Origin: Paenibacillus yonginensis | GTDB taxonomy: Bacteria > Bacillota > Bacilli > Paenibacillales > Paenibacillaceae | Assembly: GCF_001685395.1 (NCBI RefSeq) | Contig: NZ_CP014167.1 | Location: 2,299,501 to 2,363,500 of the forward strand | DNA length: 64,000 nt | Direction: 5' to 3' | Shown: positions 16,837-25,631 of the stretch, one piece after another | Position numbering within the stretch: position 1 is the first letter of the stretch | Layout: each line of letters starts with the position of its first letter | The notes under the pieces: model-generated | Seen by the model: only the letters and a program-made list of their open reading frames with translations | Told to the model about the DNA's origin: nothing | Database searches by the model: none | Position numbers and translations under genes: made by a program

Positions 16837-18981
16837 TTAATTTTCAGTTGGAAGTACGATTCGAATTCCTTTAATATCCGCAGCGGTGAGCTCCCTGTAG
16901 ATACCTGCCCGGCATGCCTTCTCATCGCTGGGATCCAGCGCCAAATCCGCTCCAGCCCTCCACTCTCCGCTGCCTTTGATCCATTTGGGCAGAGCCGTGC
17001 AGATACCGTTATCCAGCCGCAGCTCTACCCCCGCTTTCCAGGCCAAAGCCTGCTGAAGCAGCAATTTCACCGTGGAGGCATGATAAGCTCTGAGCTCGCT
17101 TGTCCAGGAAGCCGGAACATGACGCAAACCCGGAAACAGCTCCTCCAAATTAGGGATACGCGCATCGGACGGGTAAAGTCGGAACGGTTTGCCTGCATAA
17201 ATCCAGGCTTCGGGAACACAGGTTTCTTGAGGCCGTCCTTCCACTGCCTGTTCAACCAGACTGATGCGGGGGTAACCGGCCTTGCGGGCCGCTGTTTCTC
17301 CAAGCTGATCCGGAGGAACCAGCCCAAGCCGCTCCAGCATTTGATAAACAGGCTTTAAATGGGTATCCTCCACGATAAAGTGACGAGATCCGACCCGCTC
17401 CAGCGCCCCTTCAACAGCCGGCTCTGCGGCAATCCGGTCCGCGGTCTGCTCATCGGGGCAATGCAGCAGCGTTGCCGGTAGCAGAGAAGTGCGTCCGGCG
17501 CCCGCCCCCCATTCACGCACCGCAAGGCTTACGGCTGCGGGCACCCCCGATAAAGCATGACGCTCGAGAAAAGTGAGGATCTCATCCAGCTTGCGGCCGC
17601 CGTTCATCGCCTTCTCGACCGATTCGCGGGTCAGCCGGTAAGTGGTCATAATATCGGCCGAAATCAATTCGCAGCAAAGCTCCAGCTCCCAGCGGATCGT
17701 ATAGGACGTATTCGGAGGAACCAAAATTTCATAATCTGGCTGGACAAAAAAAGCGCCCTCCGAAGCCGACATCAACGGTTTCCTGTGATCGGTCCCGTCG
17801 GTGACCTGCGGATTCCCTTCCCTTCTGTCCGGTTTATCCTCTATTCCAGGCTGAATCCAAGTCTCATGAAACCCGCCGACGCCGATGCCTATCGCCTCAA
17901 GATCGGGTTTGCGGAGCCAGCGGATCATAAGTCCGGCAGGATTAGTGAGCTGATCCACCAGAGGTTCCTCGGTGGCTGGCCAAACGGTAAGCGGCTGCGG
18001 AATCCCTTTCCCTGGTTCGTCGGCATACCCCAGCTCAAGCCAGCCAAATCCGCACAGCGCCTTCAGCCAGGATAACAACCAGAACCCGGTTGTGTCCGCT
18101 TCCTCCTCGGCGCCCTCTGCCTGCTCCGGGTCAGCTGAAGGCGATACCCTAAGAATGCCTTTGGCGCGGAGCTGCCTGAGAATCCCTTCCACACTGCCCC
18201 ATTTCCCTGGCGAAAAAGCCGGATGAAGCAGCGCACAAGCCGCATGCTGGAGGAAAGGACGAGCAGGGACATAACGTTTAAGCAGCTCGGCCATCAGCAG
18301 ACCTTCCATGACCGGCTCAGGGTGTCTCAGCCAGCGGCTGAGCTCGTGTTCCTTTACAGCCCAGGCTTGTTCGGTTCTGCGAGCCAGACCGAGTGCAAGC
18401 GCCATATCCAGCAGAACAGCCGCAACGGGCGGATAATGCTCCTGCTCGGGATAATGGAGCTGCAAGCCGGCCAAATCCTCCTCCTGCAGACTGAACAGCC
18501 CGGTGAACCTGGCAATCGCCCGCTGCTGAACCCTGCCTTTGGCGGTCAAGGGAAGATCCCCTTGGGCAATGGCGGACAAAGCCCGCAGCAAATCATGGGC
18601 GAGTCCCCGTTTCGCTTCCCGCACCAGCTTGACGCAGCCCTGCAACTTTTCATTCCGGCTCCAGTCCGCCTCGAGCAGCAAAAAAGACTTGTGCTGAATC
18701 TCAAAATAAACGCTAAGCGGAAGCGCATAAAGCGGTTCTCCCCAGCCTCTGCTGACCGTGTTCACCAGGCCGGCCTGCCGAAGCAGATGAAGGCCATAAA
18801 CGAGCTCGGCGGCCGGGTAATAAGCCGTTGCCTGGCCTTCCAGCTGCTCAAGCGAAAACGGCTGTGCGGCAAACCGGGTAAACAGGATATCCAGCACTTT
18901 TCTCGCAAGCTTGTCGTTTCTTCCGAATAACGGAACCCTCGGTATTCCTCCATCATCATTCTGCAAGAAGGATCCTTTCAA
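16837..18981 (-). CDS. Helicase-associated protein with XPB/Ssl2 N-terminal-like (Helicase_C_3) domain
   Basis: This 714-residue protein is encoded three bases downstream of the XPB helicase gene. I assign it to the group of bacterial helicase-associated proteins that share the XPB/Ssl2 N-terminal domain (Helicase_C_3). The support is the context and the central region about 410-560: FFVQPDYEILVPPNTSYTIRWELE, then ADIMTTYRLTRESVEKAMNGG and LERHALSGVPAAV, a winged-helix-like damage-recognition fold. The N-terminal 300 residues are helical with repeated Leu-rich winged-helix-like segments (QLEGQATAYYPAAELVYGLHLLRQAGLV). It has no Walker motifs, so it is not an ATPase itself. It likely works with the helicase; the process is unknown. 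Confidence 0.75.
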   Translation of the reverse strand: MKGSFLQNDDGGIPRVPLFGRNDKLARKVLDILFTRFAAQPFSLEQLEGQATAYYPAAELVYGLHLLRQAGLVNTVSRGWGEPLYALPLSVYFEIQHKSFLLLEADWSRNEKLQGCVKLVREAKRGLAHDLLRALSAIAQGDLPLTAKGRVQQRAIARFTGLFSLQEEDLAGLQLHYPEQEHYPPVAAVLLDMALALGLARRTEQAWAVKEHELSRWLRHPEPVMEGLLMAELLKRYVPARPFLQHAACALLHPAFSPGKWGSVEGILRQLRAKGILRVSPSADPEQAEGAEEEADTTGFWLLSWLKALCGFGWLELGYADEPGKGIPQPLTVWPATEEPLVDQLTNPAGLMIRWLRKPDLEAIGIGVGGFHETWIQPGIEDKPDRREGNPQVTDGTDHRKPLMSASEGAFFVQPDYEILVPPNTSYTIRWELELCCELISADIMTTYRLTRESVEKAMNGGRKLDEILTFLERHALSGVPAAVSLAVREWGAGAGRTSLLPATLLHCPDEQTADRIAAEPAVEGALERVGSRHFIVEDTHLKPVYQMLERLGLVPPDQLGETAARKAGYPRISLVEQAVEGRPQETCVPEAWIYAGKPFRLYPSDARIPNLEELFPGLRHVPASWTSELRAYHASTVKLLLQQALAWKAGVELRLDNGICTALPKWIKGSGEWRAGADLALDPSDEKACRAGIYRELTAADIKGIRIVLPTEN

Positions 18982-18984
18982 TAT

Positions 18985-20718
18985 TTAAGCCTCCTCCAAC
19001 GTTTGCTCCCACCCATCTGCAAGTTCCCGATCCTCCATGCTCAGGATGGTATATTCATATCCCTGCTCAGCTAGAAACAGCTGCCGTCTTCTCGCAAATT
19101 CTTCTTCCCGGGTTTGTGCGGAGACGAGACTGTAGAAAAAAGCCCTGTTGTCACCCTGTTTCGGCCTCAGAATTCGGCCCAGCCGCTGCGCTTCCTCCTG
19201 TCTTGAGCCATAGCTTCCGGAAATTTGAATAGCGACGGAGGCATCGGGGAGATCAACCGCAAAGTTTGCCACTTTGGAAACGGCCAGCACGCGGATATCC
19301 CCTGCCCGGAACGCAGCATAAAGATCGCTCCGCTGCTGCTGGGAAGTCGCCCCGGTGATCAGCGGAAGGCCCAGCTCCGAGGCTAAATGGCCCAGCTGCT
19401 CCACATACTGGCCAATAATCAGAACCTGCCGCTCTCCGTGCTCATTTAGCAGCTGCCGGACGGCAGCCGTCTTATTCGGATTCTCCGCAGCCGTCCGGTA
19501 CTGCTCTTTTTTACCAAGCTGATCGTAATGCCTGCGGAGTTCCTCAGGCAGCGGTATCCGGATCTCCCGGCAATCAACCTCCGCTATCCAGCCCTGCCCC
19601 TCCAGCTCTTTCCAGCCAACCTCCTTCTGTTTAGGGCCAATCAGTGAGAAAACGTCCTGCTCGCGGCCGTCCTCCCTGACAAGCGTTGCTGTCAGTCCCA
19701 GCCTTCTAGTCGCCTGGATGTCCGCTGTTGCCCGGAACACCGGAGCAGGGAGCAGGTGGACTTCATCATAAATGATCAGTCCCCAATCCCGGCCGCTCAG
19801 CAGCGGCAGATGCCTGAACCCTTCTTCCTTGCGGGTCCGGTGAGTCAGAATCTGATAGGTAGAAACCGTTACGGGCCGGACCTCCTTCCGCTCTCCCGAG
19901 TATTCGCCGATTTGTTCAGGTGCCAGCGTTGTTTTATGCTGCAGCTCCTGAATCCACTGCCTCACGGAGGTAATATTGGAGGTCAAAATCAGCGTTTCGC
20001 ATTGAAGCCGCTCCATAGCCCCTAGTCCGATAACCGTTTTCCCTGCACCGCACGGCAGCACAAGCACTCCGCTTCCCGCTATATCCTGACCGGCTTCCCG
20101 GCTTCCGGCGAACGCCTCCACGCACGCCTGCTGATAGGCTCTCAGCCGGAAGGGCCTGCCCCCCGGCAGGGCGGTCCTCAGCTCGAAGTTGAGCGCCGTT
20201 CCCTTTCGGTAGCCGGCTTTATCGAGCACAGGATAGCCCAGTCTGGTCAGCTCCTGTTTGAGCAGCCCCCGGCAAGCTGCAGGGACACGGACCTTGCCCT
20301 GGCTCGCCGGGGGCAAATTCAGCCCCTTCAGGTTTGGGTTTTGCAGAATCTGCTCCAGCACTGCTTCTTCCCCATGCTCCGCCTCCAATAACAGCATTCC
20401 GGTTTCGCCAGGCAGGGCCTTCAATTTCAATTGACCGTATCTTCCGATCCAGGTCTTTATATTTTCTTCGACTTTGGCTGGAACCGACCAACGAGACAAG
20501 CGCTTAAGCTTCTCAATTACACCTGCCGCCGTTTCACCTGAAGCAGCCGCATGCCAAAGCGACAACGGCGTAAGCCGGTAGATGTGAAACACGGCCGGTG
20601 TCTTGACCAGCTCGGCGATCTGCCCGAGTGTTTGACGGGCCGCTTCATATTCAGCATGCGCCGTCTCCAGCAGAATCGTATGATCGTTTTGCACCATGCA
20701 TGGACCTTGTCCTGTCAT
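18985..20718 (-). CDS. XPB/Rad25-type DNA repair helicase
   Basis: A 577-residue superfamily 2 helicase of the XPB type. An N-terminal domain of about 180 residues comes first. Then come a Q-like RLRAYQQ (about 191), Walker A PCGAGKT (about 222-228), DEVH box (about 318), and TATLVRED with the XPB-specific RED motif (about 348), followed by the characteristic IGPKQKEV. In helicase domain 2, GDIRVLAVSKVANFAVDLPDASVAIQISGSYGSRQEEAQRLGRILR is the family signature. ATG 20718 is preceded by GAGGAGG. In eukaryotes XPB opens DNA in TFIIH; archaeal XPB pairs with the nuclease Bax1; bacterial functions are poorly known. It is followed at three bases by the XPB-N-like partner. Confidence 0.9.
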   Translation of the reverse strand: MTGQGPCMVQNDHTILLETAHAEYEAARQTLGQIAELVKTPAVFHIYRLTPLSLWHAAASGETAAGVIEKLKRLSRWSVPAKVEENIKTWIGRYGQLKLKALPGETGMLLLEAEHGEEAVLEQILQNPNLKGLNLPPASQGKVRVPAACRGLLKQELTRLGYPVLDKAGYRKGTALNFELRTALPGGRPFRLRAYQQACVEAFAGSREAGQDIAGSGVLVLPCGAGKTVIGLGAMERLQCETLILTSNITSVRQWIQELQHKTTLAPEQIGEYSGERKEVRPVTVSTYQILTHRTRKEEGFRHLPLLSGRDWGLIIYDEVHLLPAPVFRATADIQATRRLGLTATLVREDGREQDVFSLIGPKQKEVGWKELEGQGWIAEVDCREIRIPLPEELRRHYDQLGKKEQYRTAAENPNKTAAVRQLLNEHGERQVLIIGQYVEQLGHLASELGLPLITGATSQQQRSDLYAAFRAGDIRVLAVSKVANFAVDLPDASVAIQISGSYGSRQEEAQRLGRILRPKQGDNRAFFYSLVSAQTREEEFARRRQLFLAEQGYEYTILSMEDRELADGWEQTLEEA

Positions 20719-20770
20719 CCCTTATGCCTCCTCAGCTTTCCTGCCGGTTTGCAGCAAATGCTGGAACAAA

Positions 20771-20802
20771 GAAAAAAGCCCGCCGCAAATAGCGGGGGCT
20801 TT
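20771..20802 (-). terminator. Intrinsic terminator downstream of the M20 amidohydrolase
   Basis: On the minus strand AAAGCCCCCGC pairs with GCGGCGGGCTTT (one bulge) and is followed by TTTTTTC. It separates the amidohydrolase from the XPB operon. Confidence 0.8.
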
Positions 20803-20906
20803 CGTGCTCCACGTTCTGCCGTTAACCGTCCAGATCTCTCACGAAAATCAAGTAGGCCCTGATTAGTAGAGTTTCCCAATTTCTCGGCAGTCATGCATAA
20901 AATCGT

Positions 20907-22082
20907 TTATTTCTGTTTCCCATCGTTCATATAGTTCTCGGCTAACGAAATCAGAATCCTCGCTGCGTGCTCCATTGCCGCCTCATCCAGATCAAATCTT
21001 GGATGGTGGTGCGGGTATTCCGCACCTTTCTGCGGATTCCCGGCGCCAACCAGAATAAAACAGCCCGGCACCTGCTGCAGATAATAGGCGAAATCCTCGG
21101 CAGGCATAATCGGCTGAGTCCATTCCGTCTTGATTCCTTCCAGCTGTCCGGCCACTTTGAAGAAACGTTCCGTCTCCGCTTCATCATTCACCAGCGTAGG
21201 ATAGCCCGGGATATACTCCAGCTCCACTTCCGCCTCGTAGGATTGAGCCGTAAGCTCTGCAACCGAAGCGATCCGTTTCCGAATCAGCTGTCTGGTCGCT
21301 TCATTGAAGCAGCGGACCGTCCCGGCCAGCCGCGCTCGTTCGGCGATCACATTCTGTACGGTTCCTGCCTGGAACGAACCGATTGTAACCACAGCCGGAT
21401 CAAGCGGGTTCACCGACCGGCTGACGATGCTTTGCAGCTGCATCACAATCGCGGATCCGACAACTACGCTGTCGACGGTCTTATGAGGCATGCCACCATG
21501 ACCGCCGCGTCCATGAATGTTCACGAAGAATTCGTCGGTCGAAGCCATCATCGGTCCGGGAACCGATGCCGCCGTCCCGACCGGAATGGGCGTCCATAAA
21601 TGAACGCCGTAAATGACGTCCACCCCATCCAGCGCACCGTCCTTGATCATCGGAAGGGCTCCGCCCGGGCAAACCTCTTCCGCCGGCTGAAACAGCAGAC
21701 GAATCTCGCCTTGAATCTGCTCCCTGCGGGAGGCAAAATATTCGGCGATTCCGAGCAGAACGGCCGTATGTCCGTCATGGCCGCACGCATGCATCACGCC
21801 GGGAACCTCGGATTTGTATTCGACTTCCTTCTCGTCCTGAATCGGCAGGGCATCCATATCTGCCCTTAATGCAACTACCGGCCCCGGCCTGGTTCCCTTA
21901 ATAAAACCGATTACTCCATTGCCGCCCACCTGCGTCTTGTGCTCGATGCCGGCTTTGCTTAACACACCCGCTATATAGGCCGAAGTGGCCTGTTCCTGAT
22001 AAGATAATTCGGGATGACGATGCAAATAACGTCTTCGCTCTACCATCGCCGGATACAACTGCTCGATTTCTCCCCGTCCCAT
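20907..22082 (-). CDS. M20D family amidohydrolase / metallopeptidase
   Basis: This 391-residue enzyme belongs to the M20D family (HipO/AmhX/N-acetyl-diaminopimelate deacetylase-like), which removes acyl groups from amino acids using two metal ions. Metal and catalytic motifs are HRHPELSYQE (about 21-30), LRADMDALPI (about 71), the CGHDGHTA block (about 98), the catalytic Glu pair in FQPAEEVCPGGA and a His in GVHLWTPIPVG. The dimerisation domain sits at about 185-300, with GRGGHGGMPH. EYPHHHPRFDLDE near the end supplies the last metal ligand. The exact substrate cannot be told from sequence. It is monocistronic, with a terminator behind it and a divergent ftsW leader upstream. Confidence 0.88.
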   Translation of the reverse strand: MGRGEIEQLYPAMVERRRYLHRHPELSYQEQATSAYIAGVLSKAGIEHKTQVGGNGVIGFIKGTRPGPVVALRADMDALPIQDEKEVEYKSEVPGVMHACGHDGHTAVLLGIAEYFASRREQIQGEIRLLFQPAEEVCPGGALPMIKDGALDGVDVIYGVHLWTPIPVGTAASVPGPMMASTDEFFVNIHGRGGHGGMPHKTVDSVVVGSAIVMQLQSIVSRSVNPLDPAVVTIGSFQAGTVQNVIAERARLAGTVRCFNEATRQLIRKRIASVAELTAQSYEAEVELEYIPGYPTLVNDEAETERFFKVAGQLEGIKTEWTQPIMPAEDFAYYLQQVPGCFILVGAGNPQKGAEYPHHHPRFDLDEAAMEHAARILISLAENYMNDGKQK

Positions 22083-22225
22083 AGCTTGATACCTCCGCCT
22101 GCCGGCCGGCCGCTCTGGGCCCGGCCTTTTCTCATATTGTAACAGATATCCGCCCTATTAGGATACGATAGCCAAATTCCGCTCTGCAGTGGGGAAAAAG
22201 CCGCTTCATCCTGCCCGCTCCCTGC

Positions 22226-22254
22226 TTGCGCAAGCCTTGCAAACATACTATCAT
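22226..22254 (+). promoter_or_regulatory. Candidate sigma-A promoter for the ftsW leader
   Basis: TTGCGC and TATCAT are separated by 17 bp. The predicted transcript start is about 50 bp upstream of the leader ORF start codon. The same -10 (TATCAT) appears upstream of rpsD and ccpA in this window. Confidence 0.5.
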
Positions 22255-22308
22255 GGTAATTAATGAAAACTTATGGCATTTGCTAGTTTAATAGTTAGGA
22301 GGATGTTC

Positions 22309-22455
22309 ATGCACGTGGATAACGGGAACGGAGATTCAGGCCAAAACGCAACTTACCGCATCAGCTCTGCCGATCCGCTGCGCGGCTCAAATTCCGGCCG
22401 ATTGATTAATAATGAACATTCCGGAAGCAAGTCCGGCAGGTGGACAAACGAATGA
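22309..22455 (+). CDS. Small leader ORF (48 residues) coupled to ftsW
   Basis: A short reading frame starts at ATG 22309 after an excellent TTAGGAGGATGTTC ribosome binding site. It ends with a TGA that overlaps the ATG of ftsW in an ATGA junction (22452-22455). The predicted peptide begins MHVDNGNGDSGQ and is hydrophilic, rich in Asn, Ser and Gly, with no signal or membrane segment. I know no family for it. The good start site, the exact ATGA overlap and the lack of any other gene in this gap argue that it is translated, either to couple ftsW translation or as a small protein. It is too short for most gene finders. Confidence 0.6.
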   Translation: MHVDNGNGDSGQNATYRISSADPLRGSNSGRLINNEHSGSKSGRWTNE

Positions 22456-23747
22456 GACGAACAAATGGAAATAACGATACCAGAAAGCAGGCTGAGCAGC
22501 CTAATGAAGCTAAACGGGGGACCCCCGATTTCCAGCTGCTGGTCTTGACTTTGCTGCTGGTCGGATTCGGTTTGGTCATGGTGTTCAGTTCGAGCTCCAG
22601 TATCGCCGTTATTAACAGTGATTTTCATAATGACTCGATGTATTTTGTGAAGAAACAGCTGTTATTCGCCATTGGCGGTGTAATATGTATGTTTATTACG
22701 ATGAACATCCCGTTCCAGAAGTATAAAAAGCTGTTTGTGCCTGCCTTTATTCTGGTCGTGATCATCTTGCTGCTCATGCCGTTTATCGGTTCCCTTCGCA
22801 ACGGTTCCCGAAGCTGGCTGATTCTCGGACCGATCAGCATTCAGCCTACCGAGTTCGCTAAAATCACCATTATTTTGTATCTGGCGGCGCTGATTACGAA
22901 GAAAGGGGAACGGTTCCGGGATCTGCGGACTGGCTACATCCCCGTGACGATGATCGTAGGTTTTGTGGCAGGGCTGATTATGCTGCAGCCCGATTTCGGT
23001 TCATGCCTGATCCTCGTAGCGACTTCGGGTTTGATCATATTTGCGGGCGGCGCCAACCTCAAACATATCCTGGCTTCGCTGGTGCTGCTTGCCATCGGCG
23101 CCGGACTTGTGCTTGGCGCCAAAGCGCTCATCGACGGGCTGCACTCCTCCGGAGCGGCCGATTCCATCGCCTCCGGTTATAAAGCCGGCCGTTTCCAGGC
23201 CTACATCAATCCTTTTCAAGATCCGAAAGGCTACGGCTGGAACCTGCTCCAATCCTTGACGGCCATCGGTCATGGCGGAATAACCGGAACCGGGTTTGGA
23301 CAAAGCATCCAGAAGCTGCATTACCTGCCGAATCCTTATAATGATTTTATTTTCTCGGTCATCGGCGAGGAATTCGGTTTTATTGGAACCCTGTTGTTCC
23401 TGATTGTATATGTTTATTTCATTTGGCGGGGGCTGCTGGTTTCGCTGCGGTGCCAGGATACGTTCGGAACTTTGGTTGGAGTCGGCATTATGGGGCTTAT
23501 CGCCATTCAGGCTTTTGTTAATATCGGAGGGGTAACTCGAACAATTCCGATTACCGGGGTTACACTGCCGTTTATCAGTTATGGCGGCTCTTCTCTGCTC
23601 GTAATGATGGCCAGCATGGGGATCGTGCTAAGCATATCCAGGGCATCGGTTATGATCCAAAAACGCGAAGTAACCAAATCCGTTGTGGTTCGGGAAGATG
23701 AAGTAAACGGACGGCGGCGACGGTACGGGCGTTATGAGACCCGTTGA
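22452..23747 (+). CDS. ftsW: SEDS-family peptidoglycan glycosyltransferase FtsW
   Basis: This 431-residue polytopic membrane protein is FtsW, the SEDS glycosyltransferase that polymerises lipid II at the division septum with its partner class B PBP. About ten membrane helices are visible. The motif LQPDFGS (about residue 180) holds the catalytic Asp. PNPYNDFIFSVIGEEFGFIG and TGVTLPFISYGGSSL near 300-375 are the classic FtsW/RodA/SpoVE signatures. I set the start at ATG 22452, with AGGTGG seven bases upstream and an ATGA overlap with the leader ORF; a GTG at 22440 would add four residues. A cytoplasmic tail rich in Arg follows. The sporulation paralogue SpoVE is the main alternative. Confidence 0.9.
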   Translation: MRRTNGNNDTRKQAEQPNEAKRGTPDFQLLVLTLLLVGFGLVMVFSSSSSIAVINSDFHNDSMYFVKKQLLFAIGGVICMFITMNIPFQKYKKLFVPAFILVVIILLLMPFIGSLRNGSRSWLILGPISIQPTEFAKITIILYLAALITKKGERFRDLRTGYIPVTMIVGFVAGLIMLQPDFGSCLILVATSGLIIFAGGANLKHILASLVLLAIGAGLVLGAKALIDGLHSSGAADSIASGYKAGRFQAYINPFQDPKGYGWNLLQSLTAIGHGGITGTGFGQSIQKLHYLPNPYNDFIFSVIGEEFGFIGTLLFLIVYVYFIWRGLLVSLRCQDTFGTLVGVGIMGLIAIQAFVNIGGVTRTIPITGVTLPFISYGGSSLLVMMASMGIVLSISRASVMIQKREVTKSVVVREDEVNGRRRRYGRYETR

Positions 23748-23764
23748 ATCTTGCCAAAAGCAAT

Positions 23765-23813
23765 GACAGCAAAAAGTCCGGCACCAGATATTCTGGCCGG
23801 ACTTTTTGCTGTC
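23765..23813 (+). terminator. Intrinsic terminator of ftsW
   Basis: A perfect 18-bp stem (GACAGCAAAAAGTCCGGC and its complement) closes a 13-base loop. The arms contain A5 and T5 runs, so it can act in both directions between ftsW and the convergent Asp23 gene. Confidence 0.9.
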
Positions 23814-23903
23814 CCCTCTTAAAGAAAATTCTCATGCGGGCTTTGCAGCGCAGAGCAGAAAAGAGGTTATGTAATTCGGGCTGCATGCCCGTCTTGCCAG
23901 GTT

Positions 23904-24266
23904 TTAAAGTTCGTCGTTCTTGAACGCAACGCCTTCTACCTTCACGTTCACTTCAACGACCTTAAGTCCTGTCATGCTTTCCACGGCTACCCGTACATTC
24001 TGCTGGAGCATCCGGCAGACCTCATGGATCGGGGTTTCGTACAGAACCAGAATGCGCAAGTCGATGGCGGCTTCAAGCTGACCAACCTCGACGGTTACAC
24101 CCTTTTGAACATTTTTGCCGCTGAGCCGCTTAGCCCATCCTTCGGAAAGACCTCCGGACATTGCAGCAATTCCGGGTGTTTCAAGGGCAGCCATTCCTGC
24201 TATCTTGGCAACCACGTCATCCGCGATTCGAATTGCGCCCGTTTCGAGCCCCAGTTGCTCGGTCAT
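23904..24266 (-). CDS. Asp23/Gls24 family envelope stress response protein
   Basis: A 120-residue Asp23/Gls24-family protein. Members gather under the cell membrane, often through an AmaP anchor, and respond to alkaline or envelope stress. The family pattern is complete: IRIADDVVAKIAGMAALETPGIAAMSGG at about residues 12-39, then KGVTVEVGQLEAAIDLRILVLYETPIHEVC and the C-terminal VEVNVKVEGVAF. No amaP-like membrane anchor lies beside it, so it resembles the stand-alone YloU/YqhY paralogues of Bacillus. The start ATG follows GGGAGGA. It is convergent with ftsW and divergent from the calcium antiporter. Confidence 0.9.
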   Translation of the reverse strand: MTEQLGLETGAIRIADDVVAKIAGMAALETPGIAAMSGGLSEGWAKRLSGKNVQKGVTVEVGQLEAAIDLRILVLYETPIHEVCRMLQQNVRVAVESMTGLKVVEVNVKVEGVAFKNDEL

Positions 24267-24327
24267 GGCTATTCCTCCCTACTTTGCTGACGACACTTTT
24301 TGCAAAGCATCCGTCACAAGCTCATTT

Positions 24328-24343
24328 ATTTACAATTGTAAAT
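24328..24343. promoter_or_regulatory. Perfect 16-bp palindrome between the Asp23 gene and caxA
   Basis: ATTTACAATTGTAAAT is identical on both strands. It lies 62 bp upstream of the Asp23 start and 142 bp upstream of the antiporter start, where a regulator could act on either promoter. The TACAATTGTA core resembles MarR/OhrR-type operators, but no regulator gene adjoins. Confidence 0.4.
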
Positions 24344-24485
24344 GCAACCGCGCAGGAAAGCAAATGTAGACCTGCTCTAAAATATTCGTTTATAATTTTC
24401 CTCATAATGGTTATATTGAATTTGTATTGTTTTGTCGGAGGGTGGATCTGACCGGCATTTAATCCAAAAAAAGAGGTGTCTTTCA

Positions 24486-25556
24486 TTGAAAAAATGGTGG
24501 TTTCCCGCAGTACTCTTTATCAGCTTTATTCTCAGCGCAATCGGACATTATGCCGGATTCCCCTACACGCTGGAGTTTATCATTTCAGCGATTTCGGTTA
24601 TTTTTGTAGCCGGATTTCTGGGTAAAGCAACGGAGAGCGTAGCGCATCATGCCGGGCAGCGGCTCGGAGGTTTTCTGAATGCGACATTTGGCAACGCAGC
24701 CGAGCTGATTATCGGCATTCTGCTGGTCAAAGAGGGGCATTTCGAGATGGTCAAAGCCAGCATCACCGGCTCTATTATTGGCAATCTTCTGCTCGTGCTT
24801 GGTCTCAGCGTGCTCGCCGGCGGTATCAAATACAAAATCCAGAACTATAACGTCTCCCTGGCGGGACTGAATGGCTCATTGATGATTCTGGCGATTATTG
24901 CCTTGTTTGTACCGGCAATATTTCTTAATACCAAAGCGATTGAACCAGCGGATACCAATTTGCTTAGTTTGATCGTCTCCGGTGTTCTTATTGCGGCTTA
25001 CCTGCTATGGCTTGTGTTCTCCATGATTACGCATAAAGATTATCTGGCCGACGTATCCGACGGCGGACCTGCAGATGCCAATCATGAAGAAGCCGCCTGG
25101 TCCAAAGGGCGTTCGATTCTGTATCTGATCATCGCTACTGTTATGGTCGCTTTTGTGAGTGAATGGCTGGTTGACACCCTTGATCCGATGACGGAAAAAT
25201 TCGGTCTCTCCGAAATCTTTGTCGGCGCGTTTGTGGTTGCCATTGTCGGTAACGCTGCCGAACATTCAGCAGCCGTTATACTGGCACTAAAGAACAAGAT
25301 CGGAGCAGCGGTAGAAATTGCCGTGGGCAGCAGCCTGCAGATTGCCTTGTTTGTAGCTCCCGTGCTGGTTTTTATCAGCCATCTGTTCGCCTCGGGGCCG
25401 ATGGATATCGTCTTTACCGTTATTGAACTGGCTGCTATAGGCGTCGCGGTATTTATCGCCAAATCGATCACCCAGGACGGCTCCACCAACTGGTATGAAG
25501 GTTTGCTGCTGCTTGCCGTATACGTCATTCTTGGCGTATCCTTTTATCTTGTTTAA
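24486..25556 (+). CDS. caxA: Ca2+/H+ antiporter (CaxA/YfkE type)
   Basis: This 356-residue CaCA-superfamily membrane protein exports Ca2+ in exchange for protons. Both alpha-repeat motifs are visible: LNATFGNAAELIIGI at about residues 65-79 and VAIVGNAAEHSAAVILALKNK at about 245-265, each with the ion-binding Glu. Eleven hydrophobic helices are apparent. I place the start at the TTG at 24486 (LKKWWFPAV) because AAAGAGGTG lies eight bases before it and the length then matches B. subtilis YfkE; an in-frame TTG at 24432 would add 18 non-conserved residues. It is monocistronic. Together with YloB the cell has both ATP- and proton-driven calcium export. Confidence 0.9.
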   Translation: MKKWWFPAVLFISFILSAIGHYAGFPYTLEFIISAISVIFVAGFLGKATESVAHHAGQRLGGFLNATFGNAAELIIGILLVKEGHFEMVKASITGSIIGNLLLVLGLSVLAGGIKYKIQNYNVSLAGLNGSLMILAIIALFVPAIFLNTKAIEPADTNLLSLIVSGVLIAAYLLWLVFSMITHKDYLADVSDGGPADANHEEAAWSKGRSILYLIIATVMVAFVSEWLVDTLDPMTEKFGLSEIFVGAFVVAIVGNAAEHSAAVILALKNKIGAAVEIAVGSSLQIALFVAPVLVFISHLFASGPMDIVFTVIELAAIGVAVFIAKSITQDGSTNWYEGLLLLAVYVILGVSFYLV

Positions 25557-25573
25557 AACCACGATATACAAAA

Positions 25574-25619
25574 AAGGGGACGGACCTGGGTCATTTATAA
25601 TGACCGGGTCCGTCCCCTT
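25574..25619. terminator. Bidirectional terminator between caxA and ylaN
   Basis: A long stem, AAGGGGACGGACC-x-GGGTCAT with its complement, is flanked by A-rich sequence on the left and CAATTT on the right. It serves the convergent genes caxA (+) and ylaN (-). Confidence 0.85.
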
Positions 25620-25631
25620 CAATTTGGCTAT

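Noticed and set aside
22440-22451. GTG start for ftsW four codons earlier
   Set aside because: The ATG at 22452 has a better-placed AGGTGG and an exact ATGA overlap with the leader ORF.
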